From Roseobacter sp. MH60115 (GTDB lineage: Bacteria; Pseudomonadota; Alphaproteobacteria; Rhodobacterales; Rhodobacteraceae), in assembly GCF_015644665.1 (NCBI RefSeq), contig NZ_JADOBQ010000006.1, positions 186,001 to 250,000 on the forward strand: 64,000 nucleotides of DNA, written 5' to 3'. The position numbers were made by a program, and so were the translations under genes. Below are positions 57,769 to 64,000 of this stretch, in pieces. The notes below the pieces were generated by a model, which saw nothing but the letters and a program-made list of their open reading frames with translations, did no database searches and had not been told where the DNA came from. The number at the start of each line of letters is the position of its first letter. Position 1 is the stretch's first letter.

Positions 57769-58524
57769 ATGCTGAGCATCAAGAACCTGCACGTGAAATT
57801 GGAAGAAGAGGACAAGCAGATCCTCAAGGGTGTCGATCTGGAGATCGAAGCGGGCAAGGTGCACGCGATCATGGGTCCAAATGGGTCGGGCAAATCGACG
57901 CTCTCCTATGTGCTCTCCGGCAAGGAGGGTTATGAGGTGACAGACGGGTCGGCGCTGCTCGAAGGCGCGGATGTGCTGGAGATGGAACCCGAAGAGCGCG
58001 CCGCTGCCGGTCTGTTCCTGGCGTTCCAATACCCTGTCGAAATCCCGGGAGTGGGCAACATGACCTTCCTGCGCACCGCCGTGAATGCACAGCGCAAGGC
58101 GCGTGGTGAAGAAGAAATGTCAGCCGCCGAATTCCTCAAGGCCGTGCGCGCACGCGCCAAGGAGCTGAAAATCGATGCCGATATGCTGAAACGCCCGGTC
58201 AATGTTGGCTTCTCCGGGGGTGAGAAGAAACGCAATGAAATCCTGCAGATGGCGATGCTGGAGCCCCGGATGTGCATTCTGGATGAAACCGATTCCGGTC
58301 TCGACGTCGATGCGATGAAGCTGGTCGCCGAAGGCGTGAACGCGCTGCGCTCCGAAGGGCGGGGTTTTCTGGTGATCACGCACTATCAGCGCCTGCTGGA
58401 CCACATCAAGCCGGACGTGGTGCACATCATGGCCGACGGTAAAATCGTCAAATCCGGGGGGCCGGAACTGGCGCTGGAAGTCGAAAATAACGGCTACGGC
58501 GATATCCTTGCCGAGGTGGCATGA
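57769..58524 (+). CDS. sufC: Fe-S assembly ATPase SufC
   Basis: This 251-residue ABC-type ATPase drives the SufBCD complex. Walker A is GPNGSGKST near residue 35, the Q loop is FLAFQYPVEIPGV near 85, the signature is FSGGEKKRNEI near 150, and Walker B is CILDETDSGLDVDA near 170. It lies 68 nt after ybjQ, with its stop overlapping the sufD start. Confidence 0.97.
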   Translation: MLSIKNLHVKLEEEDKQILKGVDLEIEAGKVHAIMGPNGSGKSTLSYVLSGKEGYEVTDGSALLEGADVLEMEPEERAAAGLFLAFQYPVEIPGVGNMTFLRTAVNAQRKARGEEEMSAAEFLKAVRARAKELKIDADMLKRPVNVGFSGGEKKRNEILQMAMLEPRMCILDETDSGLDVDAMKLVAEGVNALRSEGRGFLVITHYQRLLDHIKPDVVHIMADGKIVKSGGPELALEVENNGYGDILAEVA

Positions 58525-59804
58525 TGGCAGACGCAGCAGAAAAAATCTCCACCACCGACGCGCGTCTTGGGGGTTTGTCCCTGCCTGCCGGGGGCTGGTC
58601 CGAGACGGCGCGCAAGGACGCCCTGGCGCGGGTGCAGGCGATGGGTCTGCCGGAGCGTCGGGATGAGTATTGGAAATACACCCGCCCGGACACGCTGACA
58701 CAGGCGGATGCCGTGCCTGCCGCGCTCTTCGACAATGACGAGGCGCCGATCTTTGGCGAGATGGAGCGGCTGAACATCGTCTTTGTCGACGGTGTGTTCG
58801 ATGCCGAGGCGTCGGATGATCTGAGCCTTGAGGGCGTCACGATCGACCGGCTGGCCGAGGCCGCAACCGATATCCATTGGGCGCGGGATCTCTATGGCGC
58901 GCTGGAGACCAAGGGGCAGGACCCGGTGGCGCGCCCGCTGGCCGCCCTCAATACCGCCTTTGCCACGGACGGAGTGCTCATTCACGTGACGGGCAATCCG
59001 TCCAAGCCGATCAACCTGACCTATCATCACCGCTCCGAGACCTCGGACGCGATCCTGCACCATGTGATCCGGCTCGACCCGGGCGCGGAAGTCACTGTGC
59101 TGGAAAGCGGCCCGGCAGCGGCGCGGTTCAACAAATGCATGGAAGTGGAGGTGGCCGATGGCGCGACATTCCACCATGTGCGTGCACAGGGCAGGGACCA
59201 TGAGCGCCGTGCGGCCACGCATATCTTTGCCCGATTGGGGACTGAATCGGTGTTCAAATCCTTCACGCTGACCGCCAATGGCGTGCTCACGCGCAACGAA
59301 TGCGTGATCGAATTGACCGGCGATGACGCGGTGGCCCACGTGGCGGGGGCCTGTGTCGGCGACGGTGATTTCCACCACGATGACACGGTGTTCATCACCC
59401 ACGACGCCGTCGGCTGTGAAAGCCGTCAGGTGTTCAAAAAGGTGCTGCGCAATGGCGCGACAGGGGTGTTCCAGGGAAAGATTCTGGTCAAGAAAGACGC
59501 CCAGAAAACAGACGGTTACCAGATCAGCCAGTCGCTGCTGCTGGATGACGACAGCCAGTTCCTCGCCAAACCGGAGCTGGAGATCTACGCCGATGACGTG
59601 GCCTGTTCGCATGGCAGCACGTCGGGCGCGATCGACGAGGATGCGCTGTTTTACCTGCGGTCCCGCGGCGTGCCGGAAGGCCCCGCAACGGATCTTCTGA
59701 CGCTGGCCTTCCTTGCGGAAGCGGTGGAGGAAATCGAAAACGAAGACCTGCGCGATGAAATCAATGATCGCCTGGCCGCCTGGTTGGAACGGCATCGAAG
59801 CTGA
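58524..59804 (+). CDS. sufD: Fe-S assembly protein SufD
   Basis: This 426-residue SufB paralog partners SufB and SufC. The N-terminus has RRDEYWKYTRPDTL; the beta-helix core includes AARFNKCMEVEVADGATFHHV and VGCESRQVFKKVLRNGATGVFQGKI; the C-terminus has CSHGSTSGAIDEDALFYLRSRG with the conserved Cys and His. Two ATGs stand in tandem; the second (58524) has GAGG at a better distance. The stop overlaps the start of the next gene by one base. Confidence 0.96.
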   Translation: MADAAEKISTTDARLGGLSLPAGGWSETARKDALARVQAMGLPERRDEYWKYTRPDTLTQADAVPAALFDNDEAPIFGEMERLNIVFVDGVFDAEASDDLSLEGVTIDRLAEAATDIHWARDLYGALETKGQDPVARPLAALNTAFATDGVLIHVTGNPSKPINLTYHHRSETSDAILHHVIRLDPGAEVTVLESGPAAARFNKCMEVEVADGATFHHVRAQGRDHERRAATHIFARLGTESVFKSFTLTANGVLTRNECVIELTGDDAVAHVAGACVGDGDFHHDDTVFITHDAVGCESRQVFKKVLRNGATGVFQGKILVKKDAQKTDGYQISQSLLLDDDSQFLAKPELEIYADDVACSHGSTSGAIDEDALFYLRSRGVPEGPATDLLTLAFLAEAVEEIENEDLRDEINDRLAAWLERHRS

Positions 59805-60289
59805 TGGCGGTCACGCGCAACATCAGGGCAACCTATCGCAACCCGGGCAAAACACTGCGCGGGTTGCTGGCCCTTGGACAGCGTGAAGACCAGGCTCTGG
59901 CCTATCTGATGGCAGGCTGTGTCGTCGTGTTCATCGCACAGCTGCCCCGCCTGGCCCGCGAAGCGCATCTGACGGGCGAAGAATTGGACATGCTCATGGG
60001 CGCGTCACTCATGGCGTGGGTCTTCATCGCGCCCTTGTTGCTGTACTGCCTCGCGGCGCTGTCGCATCTTGTCGCCAAGCTGTTTCGGGGGCAGGGCAGC
60101 CACTACGGGGCGCGTCTGGCGCTGTTTTGGGCGCTGCTGGCGGCCTCACCTCTGATGTTGCTGAACGGGCTGGTGGCCGGGTTCATCGGACCGGGGCTGG
60201 AATTGCAGATCGTTGGCCTTGCATGGCTTGTCATTTTCCTGTGGTTCTGGATCAGTGGGCTGATTGCTGCAGAAGGACGTGCCGCGTGA
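59804..60289 (+). CDS. Yip1-like membrane protein (first of a pair)
   Basis: This 161-residue protein has four predicted membrane helices (YLMAGCVVVFIAQL, SLMAWVFIAPLLLYCLAAL, ALFWALLAASPLMLLNGL, VGLAWLVIFLWFWISGLI) in the arrangement of the Yip1 domain. Function in bacteria is unknown. It begins at the sufD stop and its own stop overlaps the GTG of the second Yip1-like gene, so it is translated as part of the suf operon. Confidence 0.78.
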   Translation: MAVTRNIRATYRNPGKTLRGLLALGQREDQALAYLMAGCVVVFIAQLPRLAREAHLTGEELDMLMGASLMAWVFIAPLLLYCLAALSHLVAKLFRGQGSHYGARLALFWALLAASPLMLLNGLVAGFIGPGLELQIVGLAWLVIFLWFWISGLIAAEGRAA

Positions 60290-60879
60290 TCTCGACCTTA
60301 AACTGGCCGCAACTGGCCCTGCTGACCGTCCGCGCGCCGAAAGAGGCCGCCGCCATCATCATGAGCTGGCAGCTGCCGCGCACGGAACTGTGGATGGCCG
60401 CAGCGCTGGTCGCGATCCTCAGCACCTTCATGTCGACCCTGTCGAACGTGCTGCTGCCGGTGCCTGAACCGCTTGCCAGCATGGTGAACAACCCCTTCAC
60501 CCTTGTCATGATCGTCGCCGGCGGCTTTGTCGTCACCGTGCATGCGCTCTTCTGGACCGGTCGTGCCATGGGCGGATCAGAGGACATGAACGACCTGCTG
60601 GCCCTCCTCGTCTGGCTGCAGGTCCTGCGCGCCGTGGCACAGGCGATTATATTGCTCAGCGTCCTGCTGGTGCCTGCGCTGGCAGGCTTTCTCGTCCTGA
60701 TTGTCGGCATTGCCACGATCTGGATTTTCCTCAATTTCATCAGCGTGGGATTGCAGCTGAACTCGCTTATGAAGGCCGTCTTCGTGCTGCTGGTGGGGGC
60801 CGTTGCCATGTCCCTGGGGTTTTCCCTGTTGCTGTCCATGATCGGCGTGAGCGCGCTGGGAGTCCCTGCCAATGTATGA
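60286..60879 (+). CDS. Yip1-like membrane protein (second of a pair)
   Basis: This 197-residue protein starts at a GTG that overlaps the previous stop (GTGA). Five hydrophobic segments are seen, among them FTLVMIVAGGFVVTVHALFW, LVWLQVLRAVAQAIILLSVLLVPALAGF and AVFVLLVGAVAMSLGFSLLLSM; the pattern FNDLLALLVWLQ...ISVGLQLNS is Yip1-like. It is not an obvious copy of its neighbour at residue level. Its end overlaps the sufS start by 8 nt. Confidence 0.78.
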   Translation: MISTLNWPQLALLTVRAPKEAAAIIMSWQLPRTELWMAAALVAILSTFMSTLSNVLLPVPEPLASMVNNPFTLVMIVAGGFVVTVHALFWTGRAMGGSEDMNDLLALLVWLQVLRAVAQAIILLSVLLVPALAGFLVLIVGIATIWIFLNFISVGLQLNSLMKAVFVLLVGAVAMSLGFSLLLSMIGVSALGVPANV

Positions 60880-62092
60880 TGTCACAAAAATTCGCGCCGA
60901 TTTTCCGATCCTCAGCCGGGAGGTGAACGGCAAGCCGCTGGTGTACCTGGACAACGGGGCCTCTGCGCAGAAACCGCGGGTGGTCATCGATGCGATCACC
61001 AACGCCTATGCCAACGAATACGCCAATGTGCATCGCGGCCTGCATTTCCTGTCGAACCTTGCCACCGACAAATACGAAAGCGTGCGCGGTGTGATTGCCC
61101 GGTTCCTGAATGCCGGGTCCGAGGATGAGATCGTGCTGAATTCCGGCACCACCGAAGGCATCAACATGGTGGCCTACGGATGGGCGATGCCGCGGCTGGA
61201 AGCGGGAGACGAGATCGTGCTGAGTGTGATGGAGCACCACGCCAACATCGTGCCCTGGCATTTCCTCCGCGAACGCCAGGGCGTGGTGCTGAAATGGGTG
61301 GATGTGGACAGCACCGGTTATCTCGACCCGCAGGCGGTGATCGACGCCATTGGACCCAAGACCAAGCTGGTCGCCGTGACACATCTGTCGAACGTGTTGG
61401 GCACACGCGTCGACGTAAAGACCATTTGCCAGGAGGCCCATGCGCGCGGCGTTCCCGTGCTCGTCGATGGCAGTCAGGCGGCGGTGCACCAACCGGTCGA
61501 TGTCAGTGATATCGATTGCGATTTTTATGCGATCACCGGGCACAAACTCTACGGGCCTTCCGGCTCCGGCGCGATCTATGTGAAATCCGAGCGGATGGCC
61601 GAAATGCGCCCCTTCATCGGCGGCGGGGACATGATCCGCGAGGTGAGCAAGGAGGGTGTGATCTACAACGACCCGCCGATGAAATTCGAAGCGGGCACGC
61701 CGGGCATTGTGCAGACCATCGGGCTTGGCGTTGCTCTGGAATACATGATGGCGCTGGGGATGCAGAACATCGCCGCCTATGAGGACAGCCTGCGCGACTA
61801 CACGGTGGAAAGGCTTGGCGGCCTCAATTGGTTGCAGGTGCAGGGCACGACACCCGACAAGGGCGCGATCTTCAGCTTCACGATGGATGGGGCAGGGCAC
61901 GCACATGACATCTCCACCATCCTCGACAAGAAGGGCGTCGCCGTGCGCGCCGGCCAGCATTGTGTCGGTCCGCTGATGGCGCATATGGGCATCCCCGCCA
62001 GCTGTCGCGCCTCCTTCGGGCTTTACAACACGCAGGCCGAGGTTGACGTACTGGTGGAGGCGCTGGAACTTGCGCATGATCTCTTTGCCTGA
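60872..62092 (+). CDS. sufS: Cysteine desulfurase SufS (group II)
   Basis: This 406-residue PLP enzyme supplies sulfur to the Suf machinery, usually via SufE or SufU, neither of which is in the window. Group II features are FPILSREVNGKPLVYLDNGASAQKP at the N-terminus, ITGHKLYGPSGSGAIYVK with the PLP lysine near residue 226, and the short active-site loop RAGQHCVGPLM with the catalytic cysteine near 363. It overlaps the second Yip1-like gene by 8 nt. Confidence 0.96.
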   Translation: MYDVTKIRADFPILSREVNGKPLVYLDNGASAQKPRVVIDAITNAYANEYANVHRGLHFLSNLATDKYESVRGVIARFLNAGSEDEIVLNSGTTEGINMVAYGWAMPRLEAGDEIVLSVMEHHANIVPWHFLRERQGVVLKWVDVDSTGYLDPQAVIDAIGPKTKLVAVTHLSNVLGTRVDVKTICQEAHARGVPVLVDGSQAAVHQPVDVSDIDCDFYAITGHKLYGPSGSGAIYVKSERMAEMRPFIGGGDMIREVSKEGVIYNDPPMKFEAGTPGIVQTIGLGVALEYMMALGMQNIAAYEDSLRDYTVERLGGLNWLQVQGTTPDKGAIFSFTMDGAGHAHDISTILDKKGVAVRAGQHCVGPLMAHMGIPASCRASFGLYNTQAEVDVLVEALELAHDLFA

Positions 62093-62123
62093 TCGCGGAC
62101 TACTTGGTCGGAGTGCGGGCTGG

Positions 62124-62600
62124 ATGCGCCGAACCCTCGCCACCTTATTTCTCCTGTGGCTGCCGGGCGCCGGGGTTGCGGCCGATATCCAGCCTGTGTC
62201 CGGCCTCTGGGCGGGCGAGGTTGTCTTTGACAGCCAGACCGGATGCCCTGCGCAGATGGTCGATAAGATGAAACAGGCGCGGCCAGGCTATGCCGGTCAG
62301 CAGATCACCTTTCCCGACCCTTTCGATCCTGCGGTCTTCGACGGCATTGATCTCAACATCACGTGGGAAAAGATCGCGCCCAACGTCTGGGAAGGCATTT
62401 TCCGCGATGTCCAGCAGACGGCGATGGGGACATTGACCGTCACATCCAAATCCAACATGACGATCATCGCCCCCGGCCAGATCAATCAGCGCGCGGAACT
62501 TACCGTGGAACTGCCGCAAGGCGTGGCAAGCTCGCTGGGCATGGCGACGGCCACATGCGTGGTACGCTCCACTGTCCACCATGAGCGCACAGGTTCCTGA
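62124..62600 (+). CDS. Exported protein of unknown function
   Basis: This is a 158-residue protein with a signal peptide from the ATG at 62124 ([19 protein letters not shown]). The mature part contains [21 protein letters not shown] and ends near a second cysteine (ATCVVRSTV), so a disulfide in the periplasm is possible. An ATG at 62076 would add 16 residues and overlap sufS. I do not recognise the family. It is 31 nt after sufS on the same strand and may be cotranscribed. Confidence 0.7.
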   Translation: MRRTLATLFLLWLPGAGVAADIQPVSGLWAGEVVFDSQTGCPAQMVDKMKQARPGYAGQQITFPDPFDPAVFDGIDLNITWEKIAPNVWEGIFRDVQQTAMGTLTVTSKSNMTIIAPGQINQRAELTVELPQGVASSLGMATATCVVRSTVHHERTGS

Positions 62601-62671
62601 GAAGATGACGTTTTGCCGTTGCGAGGTGGCATTTGTCCCGCTATACCGCGCAAACGGCCCGACATGGTCAG

Positions 62672-62748
<77 letters not shown>

Positions 62749-63174
62749 TTTTTCCCAAAGAGCAACCCAATTGTAGCTCTCGCCATCACGATTGTGGGCG
62801 ACGGGAGCCGGTCTTGCCCGGTTTCGTCTTTGAAAGGCAGGAGATGACGGGCACACTTCAATCTCAAGGTTCGAATACGGTGGCGGTGCCAGCCGTCCAT
62901 GGAGGTTGGTGAGGCATCTGGTGCTTGTCCGCTGGTGCGGCGCAACATGTCAAAGGCGGACACGGCGCAACGGCGCGAAATTAACCTCTTCCGCATTGCA
63001 AAAGCGCGGGGCGCATCACGCCCTGTCTTATTTCTGGTGTTTTAAAAATCAGATTGTAAAGTAATTCGGGAAACTGGATTCTAGGGTGCAGGGGGCATTG
63101 GGGCGAAAATTTGGCGCCCACAGCCACTCATACCGACACCCATAATTGTAAGAAGTACTTTGACAGGAAAGCCT
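62749..63174. other. 426-bp region after tRNA-Arg without a gene
   Basis: No supportable reading frame, terminator or repeat was found. At 62866-62878 the string AAGGTTCGAATAC echoes the T arm of the tRNA, but the match does not continue. The last 150 bases are AT-rich and probably hold the promoter of the OmpA-like gene. Confidence 0.5.
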
Positions 63175-63729
63175 ATGCCGTTTTGGAGTGTCTCGAAAGC
63201 CGTGGTTGCGGCGGGTTTCTTTTCCATCGGCTGCATGGCGTCCACCGCCGCGTCATCACAGGACTTCAGCCTCGATCAGATGGTCAATGCCTTGCTGCCA
63301 GCGCCGGTCGCCACCAGCGACAATCGCGGGGTCAAACCCCTTGCTGCCGCAAATGCCACCTCCGCCACCCAATCCGGCGCTCTGCCGACGGCGCGCCTTG
63401 TCGTGGCGTTCGACGGTGACAGCCATCGGCTGACTGTGGAGGGGATGAAAACACTCCGTACGCTGGCCAAGGCGCTGGAGCATCCCGATCTGAAGGGGTC
63501 AACGTTTCAGATAATGGCGCATGCCTACACGCCAACGGCACCTGCGTCGGCCTTGCCGGTTTCGGCACGCCGGGCGCAGTCGGTGCTGGACCATCTGAAC
63601 GGTTTTTACGGTCTGGGCTCCGACATATTTGTGGGCATTCAGGGCGTTGGGGCCACATCCCTGAATTCGGCAAATGCTGCCGACCCGTTGAACCAGCGTA
63701 TCGAAATCATCAACACCGCGGGCCTGTGA
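63175..63729 (+). CDS. Exported OmpA-like domain protein
   Basis: This 184-residue protein has a signal sequence (KAVVAAGFFSIGCMASTAAS); a cysteine in FSIGC could make it a lipoprotein, though the lipobox is poor. The C-terminal 110 residues look like an OmpA/Pal fold (FDGDSHRLTVEGMKTLRTLAKAL, HAYTPTAP, SARRAQSVLDHLNG, DPLNQRIEI), which normally binds peptidoglycan. AGGAAAG stands 4-5 nt before the ATG. It is followed 48 nt later by a caspase-family gene on the same strand. Confidence 0.75.
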   Translation: MPFWSVSKAVVAAGFFSIGCMASTAASSQDFSLDQMVNALLPAPVATSDNRGVKPLAAANATSATQSGALPTARLVVAFDGDSHRLTVEGMKTLRTLAKALEHPDLKGSTFQIMAHAYTPTAPASALPVSARRAQSVLDHLNGFYGLGSDIFVGIQGVGATSLNSANAADPLNQRIEIINTAGL

Positions 63730-63777
63730 ACGCTCCATACCGATGTATTGTAGAAGACAATTCGAAGGGAGACTCCC

Positions 63778-64000
63778 ATGAAGAGATTTAAAACCCGTAG
63801 TCTATGGCGCGCTGGCTGTGTTGCGCTGGCCTTGATCCTCGCACCGGTTCAGGTTCTGGCGAACAAAGTGGCGCTGATAATCGGCAACAGCGCTTACGAA
63901 CACACCTCCCCGCTGAAAAACCCCCGCAATGACGCCGAGGCAATGGCGTCGAAGTTCCGGACGCTCGGGTTTGAAACCATCGAAGGCTATGATCTGACGG
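63778..64000 (+). CDS. Caspase-family (peptidase C14) protein, 5' part only
   Basis: This frame opens at 63778, with AAGGGAGA upstream, and runs off the window after 74 codons. A signal peptide (LWRAGCVALALILAPVQVLA) is followed by KVALIIGNSAYEHTSPLKNPRNDAEAMASKFRTLGF, the start of a bacterial caspase p20 domain; the catalytic His and Cys would lie beyond the edge. Such exported caspase-like proteins are common in alphaproteobacteria and mostly uncharacterised. It probably forms an operon with the OmpA-like gene. Confidence 0.82.
   Translation, partial: MKRFKTRSLWRAGCVALALILAPVQVLANKVALIIGNSAYEHTSPLKNPRNDAEAMASKFRTLGFETIEGYDLT

Noticed and set aside
62866-62878. AAGGTTCGAATAC downstream of tRNA-Arg as an attachment-site remnant
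   Set aside because: Only the common T-arm core matches; the acceptor stem and CCA are not repeated, and no integrase or island genes follow.

Overview
The window is a GC-rich stretch of alphaproteobacterial chromosome, most likely from a marine roseobacter (Rhodobacterales). The evidence is the cckA-recA-alaS gene order, an IscR with a single cysteine heading an iscR-suf operon, a recA operator of the form GTTC-N7-GATC (the Rhodobacter-type LexA site), usg, a DmdB-like CoA ligase, and many short genes joined by ATGA overlaps. No phage, transposase, plasmid or CRISPR signature is visible. Almost all of it is core or lineage-conserved chromosome.

Layout. 1-7.7 kb: mfd, a Bcr/CflA-type exporter, a DsbA-family protein coupled to an acyl-CoA synthetase, and a divergent XRE-cupin regulator. 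7.7-12.5 kb: an orphan YejA-like solute-binding protein, a probable small RNA with its own promoter and terminator, bdhA, a patatin-like lipase and a DUF502 membrane protein. 12.6-20.6 kb: pseudouridine catabolism (psuK-psuG), a DUF4198/HupE pair whose starts overlap head to head, a ThiE-like protein, a TrmJ-type methyltransferase, heme A synthase and an M32 carboxypeptidase. 20.6-31.9 kb: gyrA, usg, a radical SAM protein, zwf-pgl-pgi behind a LacI-type operator, a thioesterase, a DmdB-like ligase and a small exported protein. 31.9-38.9 kb: tRNA-Gly(CCC), a SAM methyltransferase coupled to a RACo-like corrinoid reactivase, a ureohydrolase, guaB and an RsmB-type methyltransferase. 39-48.3 kb: cckA (with a perfect TTAA-N7-TTAA CtrA box), recA (with an SOS box), alaS, a DUF1330 protein, a mostly gene-free 560-bp stretch, and typA. 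48.3-53.2 kb: an SMR exporter with an Lrp regulator, a DUF6356 protein with a class II amidotransferase, icd, and an HD phosphohydrolase cluster. 53.2-62.6 kb: the iscR-suf iron-sulfur operon. 62.7 kb to the end: tRNA-Arg(CCG), an exported OmpA-like protein and the start of a caspase-family protein.

The most interesting part is the suf operon. Between sufB and sufC it carries four small overlapping genes: two membrane proteins and two YbjQ-family reading frames, the first a truncated copy of the second. Between sufD and sufS it carries two Yip1-like membrane proteins. It encodes two different classes of cysteine desulfurase. A perfect 6-3-6 palindrome overlaps the predicted -10 element ahead of iscR, so the whole set is probably iron/Fe-S controlled. 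Other leads are the orphan small RNA at about 9.67-9.75 kb, the CtrA box ahead of cckA, and a Shine-Dalgarno sequence buried in the poly-arginine tail of the RACo-like gene.

All assignments rest on reading motifs, gene order and start-site context by eye. No database search was run.
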